The notes below the pieces were generated by a model. The model worked only from the letters and a program-made list of their open reading frames with translations. It had not been told where the DNA came from and did not search any database. From assembly GCF_002946355.1 (NCBI RefSeq), contig NZ_PKOZ01000002.1:248001-312000 (forward strand): a stretch of DNA of 64,000 nucleotides, in the 5' to 3' direction. Below, piece after piece: positions 37,101 to 46,398 of this stretch. Within the stretch, counting starts at the first letter, position 1, and each line of letters opens with the position of its first letter. This DNA comes from Pradoshia eiseniae. Lineage in GTDB: Bacteria > Bacillota > Bacilli > Bacillales > Pradoshiaceae. The position numbers and the translations under genes are program-made.

Positions 37101-38911
37101 ACAGGAATATCTTCGTATAGAATTCCTTCTGGAAAAGCAAATTGATGCTCATCCCAGAAGCTTTTCTTGTAAAGCTTATTCCATGCTGTTGTATCGTACA
37201 TTAATTCTTGATTTTTAGTAATGTGAGTCCCGATGATTGTTTCTTTAAATACCTTTCTGTGTAAGCCGGATGCAAATTCTCTTGTAGAATTAAAACGTCT
37301 GACATTACCAATGACTATATCTGAACCAGAATTTTCAGCGGAATTAAGCAATAATTCATAAGCTTTATCTGCTATATAATCATCAGAGTCCATGAAAATA
37401 ATATAATCCCCTGACGCATAAGAAACACCATAATTTCTGGCATGCCCTAATCCGCCATTTTCTTTGTAAATAGCTATGAAGTTATGATAAGTGTTACTAT
37501 ATTCAGCCATAATATCTCGGCTGCCATCTAAAGAACCATCATCAACCATAATTACTTCAAAGTCCTTCATTGATTGAGCTACTAAGGATTCCAAGCATTC
37601 TTCTAGATATTCTTCGACATTATAGACAGGTAAAATCACACTGATTTTAGGGTTTAATCGTCTAATAGTAGAATGACTAACTGTAAGCTTGCTTGTTCCA
37701 TTTGGGTTCTTTCTTATAGCAAACTTTAAATAGCTGCTTTCAGTTGTGCCAGGCTTGTTTAGCCCATAAAGTAAAGGTGTTAATACAAAATCGTCTAGGT
37801 TGGAATGAATTTTCAAGTAGATTGACCATTCTCCGATATTTAAAGGAACCTGATTCTTTTGATTCTGCAAATCAATAACAGCATGTATTAATGAGAAATC
37901 TCCACTTGCTTCCTGAGCAAATACATCAAATTCTAGCATTTTATTAGAGGAGTGATGCTTTAAGACTAGGGAAGATACTTTCTTCACTTCGGAAGATGGG
38001 TAACGAACACCTATGTCTGCCTGCGTTTCACGCCAGCTTATCTCTGATAGTACAGGGACATGTATGTTCGACTGACCAATTGTAAGTCCGCCGTTTTCTT
38101 TGTTCATAATTACTATTTCTGCGCCATTAATTTCCTCTATAAAAAAGCTGTCTTTATCATAGAATAATGGTACTTTTCCATCTGGACCACTTAAGTAACA
38201 AGACAGTTCATTGCTGGCGTTAAGTTTATCTAGCATATCTGGGCTAATGGATAGGCGAAGCTTACTGAACTCAGCTTCAGAATTCTCATTAATCTCGATT
38301 GGCAGCATGTATTCAGTATGGTCATTTTGGAGAATGACCTCTTCATATCTATTTGTTCCAGATATCCAACCGGTCAATTGAATATCTCCTGCTAGGTAAT
38401 TTACATCTTCGATAGCTGCGCGAATAGGTAAAATTGCAATAATAAAGTCTGACTCTTCATTGACATCCGCGTTTATGACAGATCGATTCATGAATTGACG
38501 TGGGATAAAAGACAATGAATCAACAATTGGGCTTCCAACTAAAAATTTCTCAATTATTTTTCCGTTTTTTCTATACTCTATTCCTACAGCATATGAGCCC
38601 TCTAGGAAATCTAATTTTTGAAATTCATCAAAATCAATTGATATTGAATACCCAGACCAATCAAAATCTCCTTCTTCTCCATATACAAAGGAAATATCGG
38701 TACGTTTTATACTCTTTAGACTAATAGAACTTGTTTTTTCTCCAGTATGAGTGTTGATAAGAAAAGCATACTTTTCAATAGTATCCTTCCTGTCCATGTT
38801 GGAGTCATTCAGATAAGCATATCCTTCAATCACCAATGTATGCTCATTCCACTCTAGTCTTTCTATTGCTCTGGTTATATTTCTATTCTTTACTTTCCAA
38901 TCTTTCACCAA
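34112..38911 (-). CDS. Fused GT2 glycosyltransferase and CDP-glycerol glycerophosphotransferase, 1599 aa
   Basis: A very large cytoplasmic wall-polymer enzyme. Order: module A (about 8-130), module B (about 165-400), GT2 transferase (about 420-650; ISVILPVYNVEEYLEECLES, VDDGSLDGS, and MDSDDYI), helical linker, a second A (about 785-905) and second B (about 945-1200), then Glyphos_transf (about 1240-1590; FESYWGKSYSCNPRA, TLHGTPLK, APTWR, TDYSSVMFDYANL). A and A' share EGYAYLND/SGYAYIDK and HWSGFNITIDFD-like blocks. It plausibly adds a sugar and a glycerol- or ribitol-phosphate alternately to a teichoic-acid-like chain. The start ATG 38911 is 8-9 bases from a weak AGAGG. It stands alone and is terminated at 34011-34059. 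Confidence 0.88.
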   Translation of the reverse strand: MVKDWKVKNRNITRAIERLEWNEHTLVIEGYAYLNDSNMDRKDTIEKYAFLINTHTGEKTSSISLKSIKRTDISFVYGEEGDFDWSGYSISIDFDEFQKLDFLEGSYAVGIEYRKNGKIIEKFLVGSPIVDSLSFIPRQFMNRSVINADVNEESDFIIAILPIRAAIEDVNYLAGDIQLTGWISGTNRYEEVILQNDHTEYMLPIEINENSEAEFSKLRLSISPDMLDKLNASNELSCYLSGPDGKVPLFYDKDSFFIEEINGAEIVIMNKENGGLTIGQSNIHVPVLSEISWRETQADIGVRYPSSEVKKVSSLVLKHHSSNKMLEFDVFAQEASGDFSLIHAVIDLQNQKNQVPLNIGEWSIYLKIHSNLDDFVLTPLLYGLNKPGTTESSYLKFAIRKNPNGTSKLTVSHSTIRRLNPKISVILPVYNVEEYLEECLESLVAQSMKDFEVIMVDDGSLDGSRDIMAEYSNTYHNFIAIYKENGGLGHARNYGVSYASGDYIIFMDSDDYIADKAYELLLNSAENSGSDIVIGNVRRFNSTREFASGLHRKVFKETIIGTHITKNQELMYDTTAWNKLYKKSFWDEHQFAFPEGILYEDIPVTIPAHFLSKSTDILSEVIYYWRARDGASKSITQQRDQLKNFTDRLAVVKMVDSFFKGQEIDKELKIEKDYKVLNVDILLYLNSLDEVDEEYKQIFIQSVSDYLGKVDPTALERLNAIDRLKYHLIKEKNLEQLLEVLRFQKEELRKTKIFRDRDRYYGNYPFMEKLPKSIFDVTDELQVQRQIDQLRWRHNKLIISGYAYIDKIDMKRKSSVEMDAYIHNPESGKKVALKIENIKRPDVTHKKGIDINSAIPLKRLYNYHWSGFNITIDFDNPEIADFGEGRQEVWLTLKVGTISRTFRVGGPIAGKKPRPGMGVTSAQRIFPKYNAAWDLVIETSDVFSIINTITQSTNKLLINGWTELPVEESKVVMIDWARNISKSYPIHPMAIKAEEEKQIFTNRMKNGFSAEISLKDLNLHNSSKDWSAYMFHGRKRYPLTLMSKAKNMPTLIVGSSETQINMNPAGNMNIKFKKVAPYVKSCLFDNGRLLLEIRMHKSMMNEFDKINQQTVYLVSRGSGTKHNLSILNQESDGEYHVISCELDILSGGVAILEPGRWDLFITLDGKKGDAQKISRNRVEVRKSLSSLNKSKVISGLSITPYITDKGNFSFKVLLHWNKIERGPRRQEVIQKVLYPLFRLLPMSKKTVIFESYWGKSYSCNPRALYQYMSKEYKDYQYVWFFKNENIHVDGNAKKVRINSIKYYYYLARAKYFINNANFPDVYEKRRGAVEVQTLHGTPLKTMGLDVPGETDTKEKLEKFLNRCNRWDYLVSPSSYVSDISKRAFKFDRQLLEFGFPRNDMLKRNWSDEEIMAIKNKFHIPLDKKIVMYAPTWRVKKGFQLELNLDKMQEALGDEYVVLLRLHYFISSSINVNKYKGFVYDLSSHNDIQELYLLADLLITDYSSVMFDYANLNRPILFFTYDLEAYRDNLRGLYIDFEEEAPGPLLRDTEEIIDAIKNLDKVQAEYEIKFKQFRNKFCQFDNGNATQLVVEKMLNHKKAI

Positions 38912-39328
38912 TAGAACACCTCTACTATTTATAATTATCTGATAGCCTAGAAAATCAACCAGCTAGTGATTCAACTATATTAAATATTATGATAGAGAAT
39001 AATTAGTGCATGTATCGTTAGATACGGTACAAAATACCTAACATATTATATCACAGTAATTGCAAACAGACACTTGCATTATTTAATTCCTAAGATAATA
39101 CTTAGATAATTTTTTTCACAATTGATATGTAGAGAAAATAATTTTAAAATAAACATACAGAATTCACATATTATTGGACCGGACATATGAAATCAACCAG
39201 CTATGTACATAAAAAGCGAAGTTGAAATTTTTCTAACTAACAAAAAGTAATGGAAATTTAAGTCATTTTTTAGGAATGAACGTTCTTAATTTATTGATAC
39301 AAGCCAATTTGGTTAAGGGGATGAATAC
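38912..39328. other. Divergent promoter region
   Basis: AT-rich gap between two divergent genes; promoters of both should be here, but I cannot pick hexamers with confidence. No gene seen. Confidence 0.4.
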
Positions 39329-40687
39329 ATGACTGTTAAGATTGCTACACTAGGATGCTGCGCAACGAGGGATAACTTTAATTCTCAAATAGTAGCAAAA
39401 TATAAAGATTATTATTCAATTATTACTCATCAGAATCAAATGTCTATGATATCCCTTGCTGCTGAACCGATTTCGTTCAATCGCTCTTTAATTGACAAGA
39501 TAAGCCCATTTGATCAGCAGCACTTTGAGACAGAACTTAGTAAGAGCTTTCTCGATTCAATGGTAATCAATCAACCTGATTATCTTATCCTTGATTTTTA
39601 CGGGGATGTCTATTATGGAGCAAGGGAAATAGAAAATAGTTATATCACTAATAAACGATGGCTATTTTCAAAAACCTCTTTATATAAAGATTTGCAGGAA
39701 GGGAATAACCTCTCTATCTTTAATGATCCAGATAGCTATCTTAATCTTTGGAAAGAAGGTATCAGATTCCTTTTTGATTTTTTGGAAAATTACGTTCCGG
39801 GTTGTAGAGTAATTCTAAATTGTGCTCGTTTTACAGACAAATATATAGATTCTGAATCTGGGGAACAAAAATTAGTCTCAAAAACTGAGGGTCAACATTC
39901 CATTGATATAGCCCTTTATAATAAGTGGTGGGATGTACTTGATAAGTATGTGATTGATCATTATAAGGTCAGATACATTGATTTTAGCAATAAAACATAT
40001 TTTGCAGATCAAAAGCATTTATGGGGTTTATTTTATCTTCATTTCGAGAATCAATTTTATCAAGATTTTACACATCAATTAGTGTCCATAATTATGGCTG
40101 ACTTAAAAGAGCAAAATGATGCACTAAAATCACAGAACTCAAAAATACAACAAGCAGCTGGAGAAAGAAACTTAGTATACAATGCTAGCTTCCGGAGAGG
40201 TAGTCACCATTGGTCCTATTGGCATAAAGATTTTGATATCCTATTGTCCAAGAATGTTCAAGATTCGCCTGTTCTAACCATTTCGAAGGAGAATGAGTCT
40301 AAAGATTTATATAGGCAGTTATGGTCAAATGCTATTGAAATTAATGCGGATGGTGTAAAAGAATTCACACTATCATTTGATATCAAGACAGACAATGCAT
40401 CTGCTATTGACAGTCATGGTTTTATATTTTCTATAAGAACATTCAACAAGCCTGACGAGCATTCCCAATCAGCCGCAAAATGGTTCAAAAACATCCGAAT
40501 AACTGATATAAAAGGGATTCAGGATGGGGAATGGACAAGCTATTCAATCACGATAAAACCATTTACTGGAAAGTATATGAAGGTTGGTCCATATTTAATG
40601 AGGAACGGAACCGTATATTGGAGAAATATTTCGTTAAAAGTTGGAAAAATCACAGCTAATTCTTTGAGCTGCCCAAAAGTTTTTTAA
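39329..40687 (+). CDS. DUF6270-like protein with C-terminal carbohydrate-binding-like domain
   Basis: 452 residues. The N-terminal about 270 begin KIATLGCCATRDNF, resembling the GSC-TRD start of DUF6270 proteins (SGNH-like fold expected). ILDFYGDVYYG, ILNCARFTDKY and HFENQFYQDFTHQ are other likely conserved blocks. The position of the expected nucleophile Ser reads Cys. Residues about 285-450 (LVYNASFRRGSHHWSYW and SFDIKTDN, then KVGPYLMRNGTVYWRNISL) look like a jelly-roll carbohydrate-binding module. No signal peptide. Such genes tend to sit next to teichoic acid transferases; a polymer-modifying role is inferred only from that. Confidence 0.65.
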   Translation: MTVKIATLGCCATRDNFNSQIVAKYKDYYSIITHQNQMSMISLAAEPISFNRSLIDKISPFDQQHFETELSKSFLDSMVINQPDYLILDFYGDVYYGAREIENSYITNKRWLFSKTSLYKDLQEGNNLSIFNDPDSYLNLWKEGIRFLFDFLENYVPGCRVILNCARFTDKYIDSESGEQKLVSKTEGQHSIDIALYNKWWDVLDKYVIDHYKVRYIDFSNKTYFADQKHLWGLFYLHFENQFYQDFTHQLVSIIMADLKEQNDALKSQNSKIQQAAGERNLVYNASFRRGSHHWSYWHKDFDILLSKNVQDSPVLTISKENESKDLYRQLWSNAIEINADGVKEFTLSFDIKTDNASAIDSHGFIFSIRTFNKPDEHSQSAAKWFKNIRITDIKGIQDGEWTSYSITIKPFTGKYMKVGPYLMRNGTVYWRNISLKVGKITANSLSCPKVF

Positions 40688-40950
40688 CCTAGCTTATTAG
40701 TTTTTGGAGGACTGAAACTAATGAGGTGTACTGTACTCCCAATTGTTAGATTTACTCTGGTAATCGGAGGTGCAGCATTTTTATTGAGGATTATATTTCT
40801 CAGCATCTCTAGCAACATCTTAACTTGTACTAGCAAGAATATAACCATGATGTATTCCTTGCCTGTTTGTATGTATATAATGGTCGCAGACAGACATACG
40901 GGCTCGGAGAGTGAGTATTATTTCCTTTACTTTTGAAAAATAATATGAAA

Positions 40951-40979
40951 AAGAAGCCATGAACATGGCTTCTTTTTTA
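40951..40979. terminator. Bidirectional terminator
   Basis: AAGAAGCCATG and CATGGCTTCTT with T-runs on both strands; shared by the + strand DUF6270-like gene and the - strand LCP gene. Confidence 0.85.
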
Positions 40980-40984
40980 AGTGT

Positions 40985-41923
40985 TTATTCCGCAATCTGC
41001 AAATGCTTCTTAAGAGTATTCTGCAACTCAGATCTATACTCATCCGATACTGCATAATAATAGATTCCATCAATCCTCGTACCGCTGCCTTCTACCTGGA
41101 TTTGCTCCAATGACTTGGCAGCTTCTTTATAATTCTGTTGAATGGAAACCATTTGTGAGAAGCTGATGTCTGTTTTGACATTCTCACCTAATGCATCAAA
41201 GATATCGTCATAATTTCTGAGTGTGGATAGGCTCGCTCCCTCTTTAATGACAGCCTGAATAATTTGTCGTTGGCGTTTCTGACGACCGAAGTCACCCTGT
41301 GGGTCTTGCTTCCTCATTCGAGAATAGGCTAAAGCCTCTTTTCCGCTGAGCTCAATCGTTCCCTTCGCGAAGTGGAATCCGTCATAGGAGAAGTCTAAAT
41401 CGTTCACAACTGTTACGCCGCCAACTGCATCGACAATATCCGCAAATCCTTCCATATTTACCTTTACATAGTAATCAATCGGGATGTCTAGAAAGTTTTC
41501 GACGGTGTCAATGGCCATTTCTGCACCGCCAAATGCAAAGGCGTGATTGATTTTGTCCATTGTACCTCGTCCTACGATTTCAGTTCTCGTGTCCCTTGGT
41601 ATACTGACCATTTTAATGGATTCCAGAATTGGGTTGACCGTCAATACAATCATTGTATCGGAACGACCTGAATTACCGCTTTTTGCATCAACTCCTAGCA
41701 GGAGGACGGAAAAAGGTGTTTTCTTCTTTAGGCTTACTTTCTCGGTCCGTTTACTGGAAACTTCTCGATTTGTCTCCTCATGCATATTGCTTACTGCATC
41801 GTTAAAGGAGTTATAAACCATAAACGTATAGACGCCAGCGGCAAGTAGTAATATGCCTAAGGTAATAAGGGTTACCTTCACCCAGGTGCGTTTCTTCTTT
41901 GTTTTTTTCTTTTCTGCTCTCAT
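40985..41923 (-). CDS. LytR-CpsA-Psr (LCP) family wall-polymer ligase
   Basis: 312 residues: cytoplasmic basic N-terminus (KKKTKKKRTWVKV), one membrane helix (about 15-35), then an extracellular LCP domain with VLLLGVDAKSGNSGRSDTMI, SIPRDTRTEI, KINHAFAFGG, VGGVTVVNDLDFSYDG and YSRMRKQDPQGDFGRQKRQR, where the conserved Arg and Asp residues bind polyprenyl pyrophosphate. It attaches teichoic acid or capsule from the lipid carrier to peptidoglycan (TagTUV-type). It lies beside the polymer exporter genes, which supports the role. Confidence 0.93.
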   Translation of the reverse strand: MRAEKKKTKKKRTWVKVTLITLGILLLAAGVYTFMVYNSFNDAVSNMHEETNREVSSKRTEKVSLKKKTPFSVLLLGVDAKSGNSGRSDTMIVLTVNPILESIKMVSIPRDTRTEIVGRGTMDKINHAFAFGGAEMAIDTVENFLDIPIDYYVKVNMEGFADIVDAVGGVTVVNDLDFSYDGFHFAKGTIELSGKEALAYSRMRKQDPQGDFGRQKRQRQIIQAVIKEGASLSTLRNYDDIFDALGENVKTDISFSQMVSIQQNYKEAAKSLEQIQVEGSGTRIDGIYYYAVSDEYRSELQNTLKKHLQIAE

Positions 41924-41973
41924 ATAGCAACCCCTGATTTTCTGAATTTTTTTCCTATAGTTATTATATATGA

Positions 41974-41990
41974 TTTATCTAGTAGATAAA
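41974..41990. promoter_or_regulatory. Palindrome in the LCP/tagG divergent region
   Basis: TTTATCTA-G-TAGATAAA is a perfect 8+8 palindrome. On the minus strand a TATAAT (41963-41968) follows, so the palindrome would lie in the promoter of the LCP gene, where a repressor could sit. No other gene lies in 41924-42290. Confidence 0.35.
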
Positions 41991-42290
41991 ATATGTGTTT
42001 TCTTGTCAGGCTGCCAAGTTTTTTGACTTAAAGAGTATAAATTGTAAGAAAGGCTGATGGTGAATTATGATAGGATATTTGATAAAATATATAATTGTGG
42101 TGAATCATGTATATTTTTCAGCTAGGATATATGTAGAAGCGGATTACATAGTATGAGGAAATTCATGGCTAGGAAATAAGAGTTATTCCTGGCTTACTTA
42201 TTTTTGATTAAAATAGCAATCGTACTACTAATCTAGAATACTGAAGAATTGTGCATATCCATAAATTTTCTGTTGAGGATGTTAGATGTT

Positions 42291-43097
42291 ATGAAGGAAA
42301 GCTTCAAGATTCTTCGAGAGCAAGTGAGTTCATTGCCTTTGATCTTTCGTTTGGCGATTTATGATATGAAATCGCAATACCAGATTCATTATTTGGGGAT
42401 TCTGTGGCAATGGCTGAATCCTCTGATTCAAGTGTTTGCGTATTGGTTTGTATTCGGTATGGGGTTAAAGCAGGGAGCAAATGTTGAAGGCGGATATCCA
42501 TTCATTATCTGGATGCTGGCGGGTATTATCCCCTGGTTCTTTATCAGCCCGACCTTGCTTGAGGGAGCAAGCAGTATCTACAAGCGGATTAATCTTGTTG
42601 CAAAGATGAACTTCCCTGTCAGTGCCTTGCCTACCGTAGCGATTGTTTCAAATTTATTTACCTATTTCATCATGATAATCATTTATATTATCGTTCTTCT
42701 CTTAAATGGTTATTACCCAACCCTTTATTGGCTACAGTATTTCTATTATCTATTCTGTATGGTGGCATTCATGTTCTCGCTTAGCTTATTTAATTCGACC
42801 ATCAGCATTATCGTTCGCGATTATCAGCAAATGCTTCAAGCCATTACACGACTATTGTTCTTCCTGACGCCTATCTTTTGGACTATGGATCACTTGGAAG
42901 GACCTATTGGCACGTTGGTTAAGCTTAATCCTTTCTATTATATTATTGATGGCTTCCGCAATACATTTCTTTATGACACATGGTTCTTTAACGATGTGAA
43001 ATACGGTTTGTATTTTTGGCTGCTAACCTTATTGCTGTTGACGATTGGATCCATGATGCATATGAAATTTAGAGATCGCTTTGTTGATTTTCTATAA
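42291..43097 (+). CDS. tagG: Teichoic-acid-type ABC exporter, permease (TagG-like)
   Basis: 268 residues, six membrane helices, ABC-2 type: [20 protein letters not shown], the amphipathic [16 protein letters not shown] and [16 protein letters not shown] are characteristic of TagG/RfbA-type permeases. Together with the downstream ATPase it exports lipid-linked wall polymer. Starts at 42249 and 42279 are in frame; I take ATG 42291 because the family begins there, though the ribosome site (GAGG at 42275) is weak and slightly distant. Sixteen bases separate it from the ATPase gene. Confidence 0.9.
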   Translation: MKESFKILREQVSSLPLIFRLAIYDMKSQYQIHYLGILWQWLNPLIQVFAYWFVFGMGLKQGANVEGGYPFIIWMLAGIIPWFFISPTLLEGASSIYKRINLVAKMNFPVSALPTVAIVSNLFTYFIMIIIYIIVLLLNGYYPTLYWLQYFYYLFCMVAFMFSLSLFNSTISIIVRDYQQMLQAITRLLFFLTPIFWTMDHLEGPIGTLVKLNPFYYIIDGFRNTFLYDTWFFNDVKYGLYFWLLTLLLLTIGSMMHMKFRDRFVDFL

Positions 43098-43113
43098 CAG
43101 ATAGGAGAGAACA

Positions 43114-44733
43114 ATGAGTAGTAAGGTATCATTTAAAAATGTATCAAAGAAATATTATTTAACGAAGACGAAAGCCGATAAATTGAAGAGCATGATTTCT
43201 TCCCGCTTTGACAAGGGTGGGTTCTATGCGGTCCGCAATGTATCTTTCGAGGTGAATGAAGGGGAGACCATTGGCTTTGTCGGTATCAATGGCTCTGGAA
43301 AATCGACATTGTCTAATTTACTGGCAAAGATCATTCCACCGACAAAGGGTACAATCAAGATGAATGGCCAACCGTCCTTGATTGCAATTGCAGCTGGTTT
43401 GAATAACGCCCTTACAGGGAAAGACAATATATATTTAAAGTGTTTAATGATGGGTCTTTCAACCAAAGAGATTGATGAGCTTTATGATTCAATCGTTGAG
43501 TTTGCCGATATTGGAGATTTTATCGACCAGCCGGTCAAAAGCTATTCCAGCGGAATGAAATCCCGTCTAGGCTTTGCCATCTCTGTCCATATTGAACCGG
43601 ATATTTTGATTATTGATGAAGCTTTATCTGTCGGTGATCAAACCTTCTACCAAAAATGTGTAAACAAGATTACCGATTTCAAGAGACAGGGGAAAACAAT
43701 TTTCTTTGTGAGTCATTCTATCGGTCAAATAGAAAAAATCTGTGATCGCGTCATTTGGATGCATTACGGTGAGTTAAAGATGTTTGATGAAACAAAGGTT
43801 GTCGTAAAGGAATATAAGGAATTTATTAACTGGTATAATGGCCTTTCTAAGAGTGAAAAAGAAGAGTATAACGCAAAGAATAAAGAAAAACGAAAACAGC
43901 CCCTTGCAATTGGTCAATCAAATAGTCAGCAAGGTATTAAGAGAAGTCAGAAACAGCGGAAAAAGAATAAAAAGAAGAAGAACTACTCTTTCATGCCAAT
44001 CGTTATCATGTTTCTGCTAATGGTTGGAGTGGCTGGGACCATGTTCAGTGAGAAGCCTCTTCGTACAATTGCTTCATTTGGTCTTATTGGCAGTACTTCC
44101 GTTTCACAATCTGACAAAAGCGCTGAAGATTCCATATCTGAAGCTGTAGAGGTTAATGAAGATGGCTATATTATTAGTGATGGAGCAACGTTCTATTCTG
44201 ATGAGGAGTTAACGGAAGCAGCAGGCTTACTTCCTTTTGGCATACCTATTACAATTACAGAGAAGAATGACAGCTATGTCTTCATTCAATCTGGTGGTGT
44301 ATCAGGTTACATGAAGCTAAATGATATACAAGCAGCTGGCCGAAAGGTTGAACCAGCAGAGCTTACAATTGAGGAATTAAGCGGATATATCTCATCGAAT
44401 GCTGCGAATTCATATGAGTTCCTTTTGTCTTTCCTTGGCTCGGATAAAGCCAGGATGCAAGAAGTAATGAATGGAATAGAAGAAATCGAGGCTGATGGGA
44501 AGAGAATGATGCATCTACCTTACGAGAATGTATATTATATCCTTGATGAACAAGATGTAGCTAAGGGAATTATTTTTAATCAATTTGGTTCTATTGACAT
44601 GGAGAATTTGTCATTAGATGATAATGAAGTTATTCAGTCAGAAGACCAGTCCCAATATGCCTTTTATACAGATGAGGCGATGATCTCAATCAATAATGAT
44701 GCAGGACAATTAACGTATTTGCGGATTGAATAG
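43114..44733 (+). CDS. tagH: Teichoic-acid-type ABC exporter, ATPase (TagH-like) with extracellular SH3-like tail
   Basis: 539 residues. ATPase domain about 1-245: Walker A GINGSGKST, signature YSSGMKSRLGF, Walker B ILIIDEALSVGD, H-loop FVSHS. A lysine-rich linker (270-290) leads to one membrane helix (about 293-313) and an extracellular tail with an SH3-like segment (about 345-405, DGATFYSDEEL ... SGGVSGYMKLNDI). B. subtilis TagH has the same layout and similar length. Pairs with tagG; terminator follows. Confidence 0.92.
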   Translation: MSSKVSFKNVSKKYYLTKTKADKLKSMISSRFDKGGFYAVRNVSFEVNEGETIGFVGINGSGKSTLSNLLAKIIPPTKGTIKMNGQPSLIAIAAGLNNALTGKDNIYLKCLMMGLSTKEIDELYDSIVEFADIGDFIDQPVKSYSSGMKSRLGFAISVHIEPDILIIDEALSVGDQTFYQKCVNKITDFKRQGKTIFFVSHSIGQIEKICDRVIWMHYGELKMFDETKVVVKEYKEFINWYNGLSKSEKEEYNAKNKEKRKQPLAIGQSNSQQGIKRSQKQRKKNKKKKNYSFMPIVIMFLLMVGVAGTMFSEKPLRTIASFGLIGSTSVSQSDKSAEDSISEAVEVNEDGYIISDGATFYSDEELTEAAGLLPFGIPITITEKNDSYVFIQSGGVSGYMKLNDIQAAGRKVEPAELTIEELSGYISSNAANSYEFLLSFLGSDKARMQEVMNGIEEIEADGKRMMHLPYENVYYILDEQDVAKGIIFNQFGSIDMENLSLDDNEVIQSEDQSQYAFYTDEAMISINNDAGQLTYLRIE

Positions 44734-44743
44734 GATGTTTGAA

Positions 44744-44781
44744 TTGAGCACTCTGCAAATGAGAGTGCTCAAGTTTTTTTT
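44744..44781 (+). terminator. tagGH terminator
   Basis: TTGAGCACTCT with AGAGTGCTCAA, then GTTTTTTTT. Confidence 0.9.
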
Positions 44782-44907
44782 ATAGATGTATTGATAGATA
44801 TATTGGATAAGGTATAATAATAGAATGATGAATATTTATACCTAATATGATTCCAAATCATGCTAAAATTATGATTTGATTAATATCTTTAGGAGGACTA
44901 ATGAATC

Positions 44908-45069
44908 ATGTCTAACCGCATAAATGGAAAGACGGAAAAGAGAGATGTGGAATTTGCCAATTTAGTAAAATCTGCATACAAGAGTGGAACAGCTTCTAGA
45001 GATATTACAGTCAATGAGTTTGTTGAAGAAATAAAAGTTGAATTGATTAAGATTATACATAGGTCTTAG
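44908..45069 (+). CDS. Small hypothetical protein, 53 residues
   Basis: AGGAGG at 44891-44896 stands 11 bases before ATG 44908 (a nearer ATG 44901 stops after four codons). The product, SNRINGKTEKRDVEFANLV then KSAYKSGTASRDITVNEFVE, is charged and helical without signal or membrane segments. It lies alone between the tagGH terminator and galU. No family recognised. The strong ribosome site and AT-rich promoter-like upstream (TATAAT at 44815) make it a plausible real gene. Confidence 0.5.
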   Translation: MSNRINGKTEKRDVEFANLVKSAYKSGTASRDITVNEFVEEIKVELIKIIHRS

Positions 45070-45169
45070 GGTCTAGTGTAAGATAAGTATTTACTTATTA
45101 GCCATCATTTGTAAGGGTCATTTTGATAGATTCACAGTAAATAATAATGTATAAAAAGGGAGAGTTTGT

Positions 45170-46060
45170 GTGAAAAAGGTTAGAAAAGCAATTATTCCAG
45201 CAGCTGGATTAGGGACACGGTTCCTGCCTGCAACGAAATCTGTACCGAAAGAAATGCTTCCAATCATCGATAAGCCGACCATTCAATACATTATTGAAGA
45301 AGCTGTCGCAGCTGGAATCGAGGATATCATCATTATTACCGGTAAGGGTAAGCGTGCGATTGAGGATCACTTCGACCGTGCTTTAGAGCTTGAGCAAAAC
45401 CTCCTTGAGAAAGGAAAATTTGATATTCTCGAAAAGGTTCAATACTCATCCGATCTCGCGAATATCCACTATGTTAGACAAAAGGAAGCACGCGGGCTTG
45501 GTCATGCCGTTTGGTGCGCACGTAATTTCATTGGTGATGAGCCATTTGCCGTTCTTCTTGGCGATGATATCGTACAAAGTGATACACCGTGCATCAAGCA
45601 ACTGATCAATCAGTATGAAGAGACGGGTTCATCCGTGATTGGCGTGCAACAAGTACCTGAAAACGAGACGCATCGCTATGGGATTATTGATCCGAGCATG
45701 CAGGAAGGCAGACGCTACCAGGTTGCGAACTTTGTTGAGAAGCCAGCGCAAGGCACGGCGCCATCCAATTTGGCGATCATGGGTCGTTATCTGCTAACTC
45801 CGGAGATTTTTGAGATTCTGGAGAACCAAGAAACAGGTGCAGGTGGAGAAATCCAGCTGACTGATGCCATCCAAACCTTGAATCAATCTCAAGAAGTCTA
45901 TGCTTATGATTTCGAGGGACAGCGACATGATGTCGGAGAAAAAATCGGTTTCGTCAAAACTACGATTGACTTTGCGCTTCAGCACGAGGACCTTCGTGAT
46001 GAAGTCTTGGAAATTATGGAGCAATACGTGAAGAGTTATACAGAATTGAAAGTGAAATAA
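45170..46060 (+). CDS. galU: UTP-glucose-1-phosphate uridylyltransferase, complete copy
   Basis: 296 residues with [20 protein letters not shown] (nucleotide-binding loop and Lys), [23 protein letters not shown] and [12 protein letters not shown]. Supplies UDP-glucose for teichoic acid glucosylation, galE and UDP-GlcA production. GTG start after GGGAGAG. Its central and C-terminal parts are strongly similar to the partial gene at the window's left edge. Own terminator. Confidence 0.96.
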   Translation: MKKVRKAIIPAAGLGTRFLPATKSVPKEMLPIIDKPTIQYIIEEAVAAGIEDIIIITGKGKRAIEDHFDRALELEQNLLEKGKFDILEKVQYSSDLANIHYVRQKEARGLGHAVWCARNFIGDEPFAVLLGDDIVQSDTPCIKQLINQYEETGSSVIGVQQVPENETHRYGIIDPSMQEGRRYQVANFVEKPAQGTAPSNLAIMGRYLLTPEIFEILENQETGAGGEIQLTDAIQTLNQSQEVYAYDFEGQRHDVGEKIGFVKTTIDFALQHEDLRDEVLEIMEQYVKSYTELKVK

Positions 46061-46089
46061 CCGTTATTATCTTATTTTATATAGTATAG

Positions 46090-46122
46090 AAGAACGCACG
46101 AGTTTGCTCGTGCGTTCTTTTT
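46090..46122 (+). terminator. galU terminator
   Basis: AAGAACGCACGAG with CTCGTGCGTTCTT and TTTTT. Confidence 0.92.
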
Positions 46123-46286
46123 GCATGCGATGAATGGTTAATGTTAGTGAAGTGTCAATTTCCCTTCTTAATTACCACCTGATGAAACTATATTGCTGTT
46201 TATAGGGGCATGATGACGTACTATTAGCCTAAATTCCTCTTGCTGCCTGCCTATGATATAACAGGGCTAACATTTCTCTCACAATT

Positions 46287-46398
46287 AGAGGCTTCTCGTT
46301 AATTTGCAAACTTATGGGAAGCCTCTTTTTTATTTCTTTCGTTACATACATGCAGGTAAACATTTTCGTGACTTCATCATTACGGTGATTTAACCGGT
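46287..46398 (+). promoter_or_regulatory. Hairpin-plus-TAACCGGT module upstream of the TasA-like operon
   Basis: AGAGGCTTC pairs with GAAGCCTCT and a T-run follows; about 60 bases later is TAACCGGT (46391-46398). 51605-51714 has the same arrangement with similar intervening sequence (GTTACAT, CAGGTAAAC/CAGATAAAC). Role unknown: second terminator plus operator is possible. The remainder of 46123-46936 shows no gene; TATAAT at 46678 has no good -35. Confidence 0.4.

Noticed and set aside
40721-40936. 71-residue + strand frame after the DUF6270-like gene
   Set aside because: A GGAGG lies ten bases upstream and there is one hydrophobic stretch, but composition and lack of any recognisable feature suggest chance; it sits before the shared terminator. 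Kept out for lack of support.
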